A DNA stretch of 64,000 nt. Source: JABMMZ01 sp040403495. GTDB lineage: Bacteria > Bacteroidota > Bacteroidia > NS11-12g > UBA955. The translations under genes and the position numbers were made by a program. Below are positions 41,564 through 51,562 of this stretch, piece by piece. Positions within the stretch are counted from its first letter, which is position 1; each line of letters begins with the position of its first letter. The notes under the pieces are model-generated. The model ran no database searches. It was given only the letters and a program-made list of their open reading frames with translations, and was not told where the DNA came from. The stretch lies in assembly GCA_040403495.1 (NCBI GenBank), contig JBBAKM010000003.1, positions 124,001 through 188,000 of the forward strand, given 5' to 3'.

Positions 41564-44500
41564 TTACCTCAGCAAGATAAAGCTTGATTTTAAATAGTGG
41601 GTTATCCCTCTAAAATCCTTGACTTTGAATACCGCCAAGTAATACCCATCTTGCACAAAGTCACCCTGAAATTTACCATCCCATCCTTTTCCTTCAGTGG
41701 TTTGATAGATAAGCTGCCCCCATCGGTTAAAAATACTCATTTCATAATTTTTAATCCCCATTCCTACCGGTTCATACACTTCATTAATGGCATCATCATT
41801 GGGCGAGAATGCAGTTGGCGCATTAAACACAAATAGGTATTTAATTCTTAATTTTTGAACAAATGAATCGTTGCAATTGAATTGTGTTCTAACGTATTGT
41901 TTAATGTAATAAAGACCACTGTCGGGGTATAAGTGCATTAAGTTTCTTAAACTTGACTTAGTTCCATCCCCTAAATCGTACCATAATGTATCGGCACCAT
42001 TGCTTAAATCTGTAATTGTAATTTCAGGATCTAAAATAGTACCTACCCCTTTGTCTAGAGAAAACAAGGCACTTGGTTTAGGATAAACTTCAACTTGTTT
42101 GGTTGTATCATACAAACAATTGTAATCTGTTTTTATTTGATATTTGACATTGTATTTCCCTGCTGAATTATACAAGTGAATAGGCTGTTTAATTGAATAG
42201 TCTGTTCCGTCATCCATCTGCCACTTGTATTCTATTATTTTGGCGTATGGTGTTAAACTACTGTCCTTAAATAGTATTGGATTTTCTATACATACATTTT
42301 GAGATTCGAAATTCACCACAACAGGCGGATAACTTGTTATAGTTTTGATAACAGAATCGATGCAATTTTGATTACTAATTGCGATTAATTTAACACTAAA
42401 ATCACCTGCTGCCGGGAAACGATGGTAAGGATTCGTGTTGGTATCTATCATATAGTTTCCAAAGCGCCAAGTGTAACCTGTTATATTTCCCCAATCTATT
42501 TTAGAGCGATTAGTGAAATTAAATTGATTGTCTACACAGCGGTTGGTATCCGAGAAATCAACTTGAGGTAATGGGTAAACATTGACATTTTTTTGCACTT
42601 GATAAGCGCAATTTTCAGCACTTGTAACCTTTAATTTTACAGGTGTATTTAGTATCCATTGTTTGTATTGGTATCTTGGATTTTGTACTTGAGCGGAATC
42701 ACCACCGAAATACCATTGCCATTTCGCAATATTAGTATTTACATAAGTACTATTGTCTTGAATTCGCAAAGAATCGAGGTAACAATGGTCGAGCAATGTG
42801 AAGTTGGGAACTATTTTAGGATAAACGATATGTGGTTTTACAATTGTATCCTTACAACCTCTTACTGAATTAACAATTAATTGAATATCAAAAGTATCAC
42901 CTACACTGAACAGGTGTGTAAAACTTCGAGTTGAATAAGTACTTGCATCTGGCAATAAGTAACTGTAGGTGAGAATAGAATCCTTAGTAATAGTAGACTG
43001 GTTTACTATTTTAGAATTCGTAAGTTCACAAACTGGATCAGCCTTAAAATCAGCAACAGGAAGAGGATAAACCCAAGCTGTTTTTTGGATAGAATCCATA
43101 CAATTTTGGGTGCTTTTTACCACCAATTTCACTGTAAATTGGGTGTCTTTCGGGAATAAATAGTTTAATTCATTGGTTTGAATCCACTCATTATTAATAT
43201 TCCATCGGTAAGAAACAATACTGTCATTGTTTATTTGCGACAATTGTAACAATTGAGTACTGTCTCCAATACACACATTATTAATTGAAAAATCAGCAGT
43301 TGGGCGAGGGTGCACTATTACATTTCTATAACTGGTGTCTTTACAATTGAAATTACTGTTTACTGCCAATCCAATCACAAAAGTATCAGCAGTATTATAA
43401 TAATAGCGATAAGAGGGTTTATTCACTAAATTACCGTCACCTGTTATCCATTGCACAGTATTGATAGTACCTGATGCAATTTGACTTAAATTATTGGCAG
43501 AAACAGAATCTGTAAAACACACATTGGAAAGCGTAAAACGACTTATTGGTTTAGGGAAAGCATTTACTGTTTTGACAAGCGTATCCTTACATCCAAATGG
43601 AGATGAAACAACCAATCTTACAGAGGCACTGGTTTGATTATTCAAATCGAGCAACCATTGAGCCGCATTAATGGTATCTGATGGTGCAGAAGTCCATCTG
43701 TTATAATTGATAACATCATTTGAAATACTTGAAGAATCTATTAATAGTACAGGTTCTCCTTGACATTTTTGAACGTATGTAAATGCGGCAACAGGCAAAG
43801 ATTTTACAGTTAATCTTACCGTATCAGACACTTTACATGATTTATTATCAGTAACTGTAATTTTATAAGTTCTGCTTGTGTCATTAATTGCAATTACTTG
43901 ATTATTGGTGTAGTTATTTAGTCCAATATTTGGGGTCCATAAAAACGATAAAGCTCCATTTACTTGAAAAGCTTTTGCGCTTAATCTCACTTTGTTATTT
44001 TGGCAAATTGTAGTGTCTCTTTGGTTCATGGTAACCTTAGGCAACGAATAAACCACAGCAACCATGGTGTCTTTAGAACTACAAGTTCCTCTGTTAGTTG
44101 TTAGTACATAAGATATCTTCAATGAACCTGTGTCTTCATTTAGTGCATTGAATTGTGTTTTTGATTTAATTTCATTGCTTAGATACAAGTTAGGCGACCA
44201 AAAATACTTAAACCCTTTGGTTGAATCAATTCCTATTGTTGTATTTAACTTACTGCACAATTGAATATCGGGACCAGCATTTCTTAAAATAGGAACGGGG
44301 AATTTGGCAAAGGTAAAATTGCACGAACATGAAGAGGAGTCGATAACCACGAATAAATTACATGATTGACCGGCAGCCACCCTTACAGATTTATTGATAA
44401 ATGCGGATTGATTTCTGTTTAAGGCTGACTTTAGGGTATCGGAATGAACCACAAAATCAAATGGATCAACAGTCCCTGAGTTATTTTGGTCGTATATGTA

Positions 44501-47500
44501 TTTAAACACGACAGAATTAGCATTAGAAATATTGTTTCCGACATTTCTGATATTGAATTGAAGATTTAAAAATTCCGAATCGCTGTTCACCGATTGAATA
44601 CTAGACTTTAAAGATTGAAGCAATAGAGAACCTTTGTAAACATTGGGTTTACTCAAATTATTTCCCGTAATAACATTGATATTACAAAGTGAATTATCTG
44701 CCACACATTTTACTTCTTGTTTTACAGCAGCTTGACTGTATAAATCTTGCGAACCACAACTTAAATCTTCACTAATGGACATAAATCCAAAATTGAATTC
44801 CATACTATCACCGGGAACTATTCCCGACTTTAAGCTCATTTCAACCTCGGTTGCGCCATTGATATTTCTGAATTTAGTAAGCGATGGATTTGGGGCATTG
44901 TAAATAGACTGATAAAGAGAAGAATCATACACCATTCCTTTTATTAATATCGCTTGGTATTTGTCTTCAATACCAGTTTTATCTGGCCCTAAATTGATGA
45001 TTCTAACATTAACCTTCGTGCTTTTTTGGCAAGGCAAAATAGAATCCGTAAGCACTTTTACGAGAGTAAAATAAGGCCTAGTAACCCCTTTAATATTCAA
45101 TGAATTACTAATACCAGGGTAGGTAATAATTGGTTCACCACATTTAATATTTCCCTTGGCGCTGGCACGAATATAATTTCCTGAAGAGTAGTCGCAATCG
45201 GTTTGAACTTTAAAGTAAATAATGATTTTATTGCGATTGGTATCCGACACCCCTTTAAAACCTTGACTCAATAAATTATTAATGGAACTCAGAGGCCATT
45301 CATAAGTGGTTCCACTGACCAAAGTAGGGTTTGAAATAGCTTGTTTAAAAGACTTGTGAGGATATTTAATATAACACGAACCGCTTACAATATTCATTCC
45401 TATCGGCAAAGTCACAATTGCTTTGGTATTATAGGCAGTTGTAGAACCGATATTTTCGAGCGTGTATTGATATGGGGTTTGACCGCACAAATCAGCAGTG
45501 GTTATAGAATCTGTTATACCCACTTGGAATTGGGTATTTTGAGGTTCGATATAAAGGGGAATACGGTCTTTTTGGCAATTAAAATTGGCAATATCAGTGG
45601 GGTAACCACCACAGTTCCAACCGGAATACAAAATCACACTATCCTTGTTACAGGTATTATAAGTGGCTCTAATTTTGAATCTACGGGTGTTATTGAACCC
45701 AATAGTTCCCAAACGAAATACGCCATTTTTTACAGGCATTAACGTATCTCTGACCGCATCTTTTATTTGAATAATTTTTACAGGTCCTGAATTGTCAGCA
45801 GCAAACCATGTATTTAAATTACTAAAAGAAGTTGAGAGATTGGTATAATTAACCTCCCACTCTGCGGTATCTTGTGCAGCATAAATAGTGGGAGAAAGAG
45901 GTTTAATAGAAACAACAGGACGATTGTACTGAATGTAATCATCTTGAGCCGCACTTTTAATCGTATCAAAACCAACCCCGAAGGAGTTTAATTTTTCGAA
46001 TATAAAGTCGTATTTAATAACCTGAGGGGCAGTAGATGGAATTTCACAAGTAGGTTCAAGGTATGCAGCATAAACGCCATGGAAAGCATCATCGCTGTAA
46101 TTGAACACGCCGCCTGAATCTTTAAAATGCTTAGTAACATCAAACACCAAAGGATAACTTTGGGCATTAATAGGTCTGATGGTATCCTTGACCTCGACAG
46201 CTATTTTATTAGAACCAGCAGTTCTGTATTGATTCAAATAGGAACTTCGGTATTTGTAACCTTGTGGAGTGTAAAAACGAATAGCTTTAAGTCTAGAAAA
46301 ACTTCTGTATTCGTAAGGGAAATAATTATTACCGCCATAGTTAGAACAACAAGGACCTATTCCTATGTAATAATTATTTGAAACACCTATTACGTTGCAA
46401 TTATTTACATTAATATTATCTCTACCATAGTTTGTATAATAGTATCCAGTTAAAATTGTTTTACCTGAGAAAGTATCACATTGAAATCTATTTGAATTAC
46501 TTGTAGGATTGGCAACATTGCTTAAGTAAAACAAGTTACTAAAATTCTGAATAATAGCATTTCCGCCTAAATTTTCTGTGACTTTGAATTTTATTTGAAC
46601 AACCACACTATCGTTGTTAACGTATCTAAAATTTTGTGGCAGACAAGAACCAAGAGAATCCAAACTTAAATCAACTTTAAATGAAGCATTGACCCCTGAA
46701 ATTGCTTTAACACTTGTATTTCTAAAACAATTCATACGACTATTTCCACCTCGATAAACAGTAATTTCGGCATTTAAAAAAGTTAAGAATCGACCATAAC
46801 CAATATTAGATTCCGCAAAAAGGTGTCGCCAAGTTGCGATAGTAGATGTTCTTTTAACAATACCTGTATAGGTGGCCATTACCGTATCTCCGAATAAGGT
46901 TCTCTCCTCTCTTATTTTTAGGGTATCTAAATTCCCTGAATTATCGGGCAATCCATCGTTATTGTTGTCTGGTTTACCAAAATTTATTCTTTGAACAGAA
47001 AAATTCTTAAACAACATTCCGCCATTACAATTGGAATAACAGTGAAGTTTGAGTTGTGTTGATTGACATGTGAGATAAAACCATTCCCTTTTACTACAAG
47101 ATCTATCGGGACTGTATTTCATTTGTAGTTGAACAGTTTTATTGCCATTTGCTCCTGTTTGTGAACAATCCGCTTTAAGGTAATAAACTAATTCTGCATT
47201 GACCAAACTGATTGGAATATTGTTAGGAAAAAAGGAACGAATGGTATCACCAATCTTTACAATACTGTCAGGATTCCATTGGGCTGTTAAGTCAGCATTG
47301 ATAAAATACAAATCCTTTTTTAGTCTAGAATGACTGAGGCCTGAAGGCAAAATGAGATCAACAATAAAAACCGCAGAGGATGTACTTCTTAATACACTGG
47401 CAGAGGAAATTAAAGTTCTGAACTCACCAACTTGGTTGTTGATTAAATCGGATGGTGCAAAAGTGGACGAAGCAAAATGATGTTGGTCAACACCGCGACC

Positions 47501-48811
47501 CCATGCTGCTGCTAATTGTAAATTATTCTTACATTGGTCTTGGTAGGTTGCAGAGTAAAGCCATGAGCTATAATTTATAGTCATATTGGCACACACTCCA
47601 GGCATACACGAAAACGTTTCCCATCTAATAAACAAAGTATCTCCGGGCTTTAAATCAGGTGATTTAAACCTGAAGAAAGTAATAGGATTGGAACCCAAGC
47701 AACTGTAGGCTCCTAGGTTATATCCATATACCAAACTGTCAATAACAGGCAAAGTCCATGAACCTTTGTGTCCTACTTTTATTTTTAAAGTAGTGGTATC
47801 CAAACGACTCATCAACGTGTAATATTGATTGATACTTACTCTGTTTGCAGAGGCCACCATTGAGCCTATGTTTGTAATTCTCAACTCAGAACTGTGTCTA
47901 TTGTTGTTGTAACAAGTTGGATAAGAAGGGAAAGGAATTGCTTTTAAATTGGGGATTTTATTACTTATACTTGCTGAATTTGAGGCTTTTGATATTAGAC
48001 ATGTTTTACCGTTACACCCCCATGATAGTTCGTAACTTGTGGTTAGGTTTTTACACCCTTTAATAAGCAATGAATCTATTAATTCGATTGTTTCATTTTG
48101 GTCGAGCAAAGAATCATTGTTACCAATTTTTACAAAATGAGAACCATTAAATGTGGTGTAAACGGTATCGCCTGAAAAACTATTTACCCCATTATTAACC
48201 TTATAAATTTGGACATCTTTGCCATTTATTCTTTTTAGCTTAAGTTCCTTTAAGGGACCTTTTCCGAAATTACCGATTGTGATTTTTCTTCCAAATTTAG
48301 AATTAATATCACCCACAAAGTTTGGATTTGTAATACTAGAATATTGTGCTGATGGCACATTAACAGCGAAAGGGTTTGAGGAGCCGATGTCGAAATTTCC
48401 GGTGTAGTTAACCCTTACATTGACGACAGGCACATTGCTTGAGTTTAAAAATTGCAATAAATCGCAGTTTGAAGTAAGAGTAACTCTTAGTTTAATATTT
48501 TGAGCAACCCCAATATTGGGCGCACTGAAAACGGGTTGATTAAGATTTGTAATATTACTTTCCGAAATCCCAGAGCCTACAACGGTTCCAGCTTTGTAAA
48601 GCACCCCTGGAGGAAGGTTTAATACCACATTAACAGAATTCACAGCAGTGCCTGTAATGTTAAAAACTTGAACATTAGCGGTATCATTTATTCCGCAAAT
48701 TGATAGTTTCTTAGGAGGTGAACATTGTATTGAAAGCCTATTGCCCTGAGCATGTATCAATATTGGAATTAGAAAGAGAATAAAACAGAATAACTGGTAT
48801 ATTTTTTTCAA
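41564..48811 (-). CDS. Giant secreted T9SS type B protein with PKD repeats
   Basis: 2415 residues. Signal peptide about 1-22 (ends ILIHAQ). The start is TTG at 48811 since no ATG precedes the signal peptide. Residues 25-1500 are beta-rich, Asn/Ser-rich and include DUF11-like segments (VNVVLNLPPGVLYKAG, IVTLPIGMNIVSG). From about 1560 there are two Ig-like modules, then eight PKD-type modules of about 80-85 residues, each beginning F-x-x-x-x-x-C and ending with C-x-D-S/T followed by a YP-L/K-P linker. The type B T9SS signal occupies the last 85 residues (APTAFSPNDDAINEVY, SIFNRWGQLIYQT). Likely a long surface filament or adhesin. It stands alone and has the longest gene in the window. Confidence 0.9.
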   Translation of the reverse strand: MKKIYQLFCFILFLIPILIHAQGNRLSIQCSPPKKLSICGINDTANVQVFNITGTAVNSVNVVLNLPPGVLYKAGTVVGSGISESNITNLNQPVFSAPNIGVAQNIKLRVTLTSNCDLLQFLNSSNVPVVNVRVNYTGNFDIGSSNPFAVNVPSAQYSSITNPNFVGDINSKFGRKITIGNFGKGPLKELKLKRINGKDVQIYKVNNGVNSFSGDTVYTTFNGSHFVKIGNNDSLLDQNETIELIDSLLIKGCKNLTTSYELSWGCNGKTCLISKASNSASISNKIPNLKAIPFPSYPTCYNNNRHSSELRITNIGSMVASANRVSINQYYTLMSRLDTTTLKIKVGHKGSWTLPVIDSLVYGYNLGAYSCLGSNPITFFRFKSPDLKPGDTLFIRWETFSCMPGVCANMTINYSSWLYSATYQDQCKNNLQLAAAWGRGVDQHHFASSTFAPSDLINNQVGEFRTLISSASVLRSTSSAVFIVDLILPSGLSHSRLKKDLYFINADLTAQWNPDSIVKIGDTIRSFFPNNIPISLVNAELVYYLKADCSQTGANGNKTVQLQMKYSPDRSCSKREWFYLTCQSTQLKLHCYSNCNGGMLFKNFSVQRINFGKPDNNNDGLPDNSGNLDTLKIREERTLFGDTVMATYTGIVKRTSTIATWRHLFAESNIGYGRFLTFLNAEITVYRGGNSRMNCFRNTSVKAISGVNASFKVDLSLDSLGSCLPQNFRYVNNDSVVVQIKFKVTENLGGNAIIQNFSNLFYLSNVANPTSNSNRFQCDTFSGKTILTGYYYTNYGRDNINVNNCNVIGVSNNYYIGIGPCCSNYGGNNYFPYEYRSFSRLKAIRFYTPQGYKYRSSYLNQYRTAGSNKIAVEVKDTIRPINAQSYPLVFDVTKHFKDSGGVFNYSDDAFHGVYAAYLEPTCEIPSTAPQVIKYDFIFEKLNSFGVGFDTIKSAAQDDYIQYNRPVVSIKPLSPTIYAAQDTAEWEVNYTNLSTSFSNLNTWFAADNSGPVKIIQIKDAVRDTLMPVKNGVFRLGTIGFNNTRRFKIRATYNTCNKDSVILYSGWNCGGYPTDIANFNCQKDRIPLYIEPQNTQFQVGITDSITTADLCGQTPYQYTLENIGSTTAYNTKAIVTLPIGMNIVSGSCYIKYPHKSFKQAISNPTLVSGTTYEWPLSSINNLLSQGFKGVSDTNRNKIIIYFKVQTDCDYSSGNYIRASAKGNIKCGEPIITYPGISNSLNIKGVTRPYFTLVKVLTDSILPCQKSTKVNVRIINLGPDKTGIEDKYQAILIKGMVYDSSLYQSIYNAPNPSLTKFRNINGATEVEMSLKSGIVPGDSMEFNFGFMSISEDLSCGSQDLYSQAAVKQEVKCVADNSLCNINVITGNNLSKPNVYKGSLLLQSLKSSIQSVNSDSEFLNLQFNIRNVGNNISNANSVVFKYIYDQNNSGTVDPFDFVVHSDTLKSALNRNQSAFINKSVRVAAGQSCNLFVVIDSSSCSCNFTFAKFPVPILRNAGPDIQLCSKLNTTIGIDSTKGFKYFWSPNLYLSNEIKSKTQFNALNEDTGSLKISYVLTTNRGTCSSKDTMVAVVYSLPKVTMNQRDTTICQNNKVRLSAKAFQVNGALSFLWTPNIGLNNYTNNQVIAINDTSRTYKITVTDNKSCKVSDTVRLTVKSLPVAAFTYVQKCQGEPVLLIDSSSISNDVINYNRWTSAPSDTINAAQWLLDLNNQTSASVRLVVSSPFGCKDTLVKTVNAFPKPISRFTLSNVCFTDSVSANNLSQIASGTINTVQWITGDGNLVNKPSYRYYYNTADTFVIGLAVNSNFNCKDTSYRNVIVHPRPTADFSINNVCIGDSTQLLQLSQINNDSIVSYRWNINNEWIQTNELNYLFPKDTQFTVKLVVKSTQNCMDSIQKTAWVYPLPVADFKADPVCELTNSKIVNQSTITKDSILTYSYLLPDASTYSTRSFTHLFSVGDTFDIQLIVNSVRGCKDTIVKPHIVYPKIVPNFTLLDHCYLDSLRIQDNSTYVNTNIAKWQWYFGGDSAQVQNPRYQYKQWILNTPVKLKVTSAENCAYQVQKNVNVYPLPQVDFSDTNRCVDNQFNFTNRSKIDWGNITGYTWRFGNYMIDTNTNPYHRFPAAGDFSVKLIAISNQNCIDSVIKTITSYPPVVVNFESQNVCIENPILFKDSSLTPYAKIIEYKWQMDDGTDYSIKQPIHLYNSAGKYNVKYQIKTDYNCLYDTTKQVEVYPKPSALFSLDKGVGTILDPEITITDLSNGADTLWYDLGDGTKSSLRNLMHLYPDSGLYYIKQYVRTQFNCNDSFVQKLRIKYLFVFNAPTAFSPNDDAINEVYEPVGMGIKNYEMSIFNRWGQLIYQTTEGKGWDGKFQGDFVQDGYYLAVFKVKDFRGITHYLKSSFILLR

Positions 48812-48928
48812 TTCAAATCAATATTTTACTTGTTAGCGACTCATAATTTTTTGTTTTGAGGAGGTCAAAGTTAAAAAATAAAGTGAATCAAACAAGAAAA
48901 AAATGAAATATAATGCGTTTCTAACACA

Positions 48929-49351
48929 TTAATCTTTCATTCTGAGCTCAATATCTTTTCCATCGACTCTTTGTATCACCCAACATTCTGAATTTTTCAG
49001 TCTAAGAATTTTCCATTCATTTTGTTGAGAGGTCCCTTTGGGAGTAAAGATAATTTTAGCTTTATCATCAGAAAATTTCCAAGCACCATTTTCTTGGTAA
49101 TTTGTTAGATTGAATGGCCTGTATGTCAGTGTGTATGAATTGTCTTTGCCTATTACAACTTTATAATCCACATAGGCTCTTTTGTAATCGTCTGTTTTAT
49201 CAACTCCACTTTCAAAAACTTGGTTGATGACCCAAGTATTTGCGGCTCTTGATTTTTTGGAAATCAAACTAAAAGAGGGTCCATCTTCATACTGACAAGC
49301 ATTGAATAAAAATAGACTTAAACTTAAGACAATTAATGATATAGATTTCAT
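48929..49351 (-). CDS. Lipocalin-like lipoprotein
   Basis: 140 residues with a lipoprotein signal peptide (LSLSLFLFNAC, lipidated Cys19). The mature part resembles the small lipocalin-like domain of Bacteroidota: a start with ANTWVINQVF, central SYTLTYRP, ENGAWKFSDDKAKIIF and a terminal VIQRVDGKDIELRMK. It would be membrane-anchored and might bind a small hydrophobic ligand; none is known. It is divergent from the DUF1761 gene with a compact shared promoter region. Confidence 0.75.
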   Translation of the reverse strand: MKSISLIVLSLSLFLFNACQYEDGPSFSLISKKSRAANTWVINQVFESGVDKTDDYKRAYVDYKVVIGKDNSYTLTYRPFNLTNYQENGAWKFSDDKAKIIFTPKGTSQQNEWKILRLKNSECWVIQRVDGKDIELRMKD

Positions 49352-49361
49352 ATTTTAAAAA

Positions 49362-49399
49362 CAAAGATATTCAAAATTTTCAAAAAACCAATACTTTTG
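49362..49399. promoter_or_regulatory. Back-to-back promoters of the lipocalin-like and DUF1761 genes
   Basis: Minus -7 TATCTTTG (49369-49362), 10 nt before ATG 49351; plus -7 TACTTTTG (49392-49399), 17 nt before ATG 49417. The 65-bp spacer leaves no room for other features, and the two promoters must compete or be co-regulated. Confidence 0.6.
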
Positions 49400-49416
49400 T
49401 ACCAAATTACACGAAT

Positions 49417-49920
49417 ATGAATATCAATTTTTTAGCCATTTTTGTGGCAAGTTTAGTTACATTCCCTATTGGATTTACATGGTATCATCCTAAAGTGATG
49501 GGCAGCGCATGGATGAAAGAAATAGGGGCTACACAAGAGAGTATGTCTAAGGATTTCAACATGACTAAAACCATGATTTTGTCATTTTTATGTTCCTTTT
49601 TCATTGCTTTTGTAATCAACTTTATGGTTGTTCACCAATACAGTTTATTTTCACTGTTACAAGACATTCCTGAAGCAATGAAACCTGATGCAAAAATTCA
49701 ATTACTTTTAAATGGCAATGATATAGCTTATGGTTCTAAGTATAGAACCTTTGGTCATGGTCTTTTTCACGGCTTATTGGCAGGAGTATTTTTCGCAACG
49801 CCTGTTGTTGTTCAAAATGCTTTGTATGAAAGAAGAAGTTTTAAATACATAGCAATCCATGCAGGCTATTGGATAATATCAAGCGCATTGATTGGAGGCA
49901 TTATTTGTGCTTGGGAGTAA
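49417..49920 (+). CDS. DUF1761 membrane protein
   Basis: 167 residues with four membrane helices (about 3-22, 52-73, 112-130, 140-162). The N-terminus NFLAIFVASLVTFPIGFTWYHPKVMGSAW is the DUF1761 hallmark. The family has no established function. It is a single gene ending convergent with the thioesterase. Confidence 0.85.
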   Translation: MNINFLAIFVASLVTFPIGFTWYHPKVMGSAWMKEIGATQESMSKDFNMTKTMILSFLCSFFIAFVINFMVVHQYSLFSLLQDIPEAMKPDAKIQLLLNGNDIAYGSKYRTFGHGLFHGLLAGVFFATPVVVQNALYERRSFKYIAIHAGYWIISSALIGGIICAWE

Positions 49921-49921
49921 A

Positions 49922-50431
49922 TTACTCAATCAAAAACGCTTTCAATTCAGCTGCGTCTTCTTTTTTCATTTTACCAGCCATAATCAGTCTCACTTGTCTT
50001 CTTCTTAAAGCCCCATCGTACTTAATTTTTTGAGCTTCAGTTTGTGGTTCTAATGCTGGTACTACAATGGGTTTATTTCTTGAATCTAAAGCAACAAAAG
50101 TGTAGTATGCATCATTACATTTGTATTTTTCACCTCTTGGTATATTTTGAGCATACACTTCGATAAACACCTCCATTGAGGAATTAAAAGAACGCGTTAC
50201 ATAAGCTTCTAAGGTTACTACATCTCCTAATCTGATAGGCTCTTTGAACGACACACCATCCACACTAGCAGTCACAACTATACTGTTACTGTGTTTTTGT
50301 GCTGCTATGGCTGCTGCAATATCCATCCAATGCAACAATCTACCACCCATAAGATTATTAAGCGTATTGGTATCGTTTGGCAAAACGATTTCATTCATTA
50401 TGGTGTACGAATCTTCTGGTTTTTTTATCAT
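49922..50431 (-). CDS. Acyl-CoA thioesterase, hotdog fold
   Basis: 169-residue YciA/BACH-type thioesterase that hydrolyses acyl-CoA to free CoA and fatty acid in the cytosol. The N-terminal NDTNTLNNLMGGRLLHWMDIAAAIAA (about 19-44) has the conserved Asn and Asp of the active site. ASVDGVSFKEPIRLGDVVTLEAYVTRS follows, then the C-terminal YTFVALDSRNKP. Length and motif order fit the family. 21 bp downstream of the LOG gene, so probably co-transcribed with it. Confidence 0.93.
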   Translation of the reverse strand: MIKKPEDSYTIMNEIVLPNDTNTLNNLMGGRLLHWMDIAAAIAAQKHSNSIVVTASVDGVSFKEPIRLGDVVTLEAYVTRSFNSSMEVFIEVYAQNIPRGEKYKCNDAYYTFVALDSRNKPIVVPALEPQTEAQKIKYDGALRRRQVRLIMAGKMKKEDAAELKAFLIE

Positions 50432-50452
50432 TTTTGTATTTATTTAATTGTT

Positions 50453-51172
50453 TTATTCCCAAAGCCATTTTTCTTTGGTGATTGGCTTTAATCCAAATGG
50501 TTCTATAGTGTTAGTTACAATAAATTCTACTGCCTCATCCACATCATCTGTCAATAAAAACAGATGTTTATCTTCTTCACTTATGGTTCCTTCTTCTATC
50601 ATTGTGTCCATGTATGCTATCAAATTTTTGTGATATTCTTTACCAAAAATAACCACAGGATACTTTTTAATCATGGTAGTTTGGATTAAAGTGAGCACTT
50701 CAAATAACTCATCTAAAGTTCCAAAACCTCCAGGAACCGCTACAAGTCCGTAAGAATACTTAAGTAACAATACTTTTCTAACAAAGAAATATTTTATGTT
50801 GGTAAATCTATCTAAATAAGGGTTTGGGCTTTGTTCAAATGGCAATACAATATTGCAACCAACTGATCTTCCGCCTACATCTTTAGCCCCTCTATTGGCG
50901 GCCTCCATTGCGCCTGGGCCACCTCCTGTCATAATCGTAAAACCAGTCCTTGCTATTTTCCCTGCCAATTCTCTTGTTTGTACATAATAAGGATGGTCTT
51001 CTTTAAATCGAGCTGAACCGAATATGGTAATACAAGGCCCTACAAAGTGTAAAACCCTGAATCCTTTTACAAACTCCCAAACGACTTTTATAGTAAATAA
51101 AAAATCTTTTAATCTTGACTGAGGTCCTGCTAAGAATTTTATTTCTTCGGAATTGAATTTATGGTTACTCAT
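50453..51172 (-). CDS. LOG-family protein (TIGR00730-type)
   Basis: 239-residue Rossmann-like protein. The diagnostic motifs are GSARFKEDHPYY (about 49-60), TGGGPGAMEAANRGAKDVGG (about 80-99) and PGGFGTLDE (about 148-156). LOG proteins release cytokinin-type free bases from nucleoside monophosphates in plants; in bacteria many are nucleotide phosphoribohydrolases. The PGGxGTxxE site is complete. First gene of a two-gene unit with the thioesterase; substrates in this organism are unknown. Confidence 0.92.
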   Translation of the reverse strand: MSNHKFNSEEIKFLAGPQSRLKDFLFTIKVVWEFVKGFRVLHFVGPCITIFGSARFKEDHPYYVQTRELAGKIARTGFTIMTGGGPGAMEAANRGAKDVGGRSVGCNIVLPFEQSPNPYLDRFTNIKYFFVRKVLLLKYSYGLVAVPGGFGTLDELFEVLTLIQTTMIKKYPVVIFGKEYHKNLIAYMDTMIEEGTISEEDKHLFLLTDDVDEAVEFIVTNTIEPFGLKPITKEKWLWE

Positions 51173-51180
51173 GTTTATTT

Positions 51181-51485
51181 TAATTGTTTAGGTGTTTAAG
51201 TGGTTTAAATGGTTGAGGAGGTTTAAATTGTTTAGTTGTTTATTCGTTTAGGTGTTTATTTGTTTAGGGGTTTATTTGTTTAGGGGTTTAGTCGTTTAGC
51301 TGTTTAGTCGTTTAGCTGTTAGTCATTCTGGAAAAAGCTGTGCTTTGGATTGTGATTTGGGCTTTTATTCAGAATCTCTACCAAGTTGAGGTTTATTTGT
51401 TTAGGTGTTTAAATGGTTGAGGAGGTTTAAATTGTTTATTCGTTTAGTTGTTTATTTGTTTAGGTGTTTATTCGTTTAGGGGGTT
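51181..51485. repeat. GTTTATTTGTTTAGG low-complexity array
   Basis: About 20 imperfect units based on GTTTATTCGTTTAGGTGTTTA. The block is interrupted at 51318-51390 by a hairpin element. It fills most of the 390-bp spacer between the MMPL transporter stop and the LOG gene; no coding capacity is supported. Confidence 0.85.
51325..51375. repeat. Hairpin element inside the GTTTA array
   Basis: ATTCTG (51325) and CAGAAT (51370-51375) are the outer arms and AAAAGC and GCTTTT the inner arms, separated by about 23 nt. The GC content and sequence differ from the array around it. Confidence 0.55.
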
Positions 51486-51506
51486 AGGGGTATGTCACAC
51501 CACGTT

Positions 51507-51530
51507 TACCCTGAGCGGAGTCGAAGGTAA
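51507..51530. repeat. Palindrome of the CCCTGAG/TCGAAGG family
   Basis: TTACCCTGAGCGGAGTCGAA followed by GGTAA; arms TTACC and GGTAA plus internal pairing. Same family as the elements near 17012 and 24786. Confidence 0.7.
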
Positions 51531-51562
51531 GGGAAGTGCTTTCGGTGGGGATTAATGATAAG

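Noticed and set aside
45341..45742. 133-codon open frame opposite the 2415-aa gene
   Set aside because: Lies wholly inside a well-supported coding sequence on the other strand, has no promoter or recognisable protein features; a shadow frame. The same applies to other antisense frames inside the large PKD genes.
49914..49926. Palindrome GAGTAAATTACTC at the convergent gene ends
   Set aside because: It is produced by both genes ending in GAG TAA with one base between; no T-run and too short to act as a terminator.
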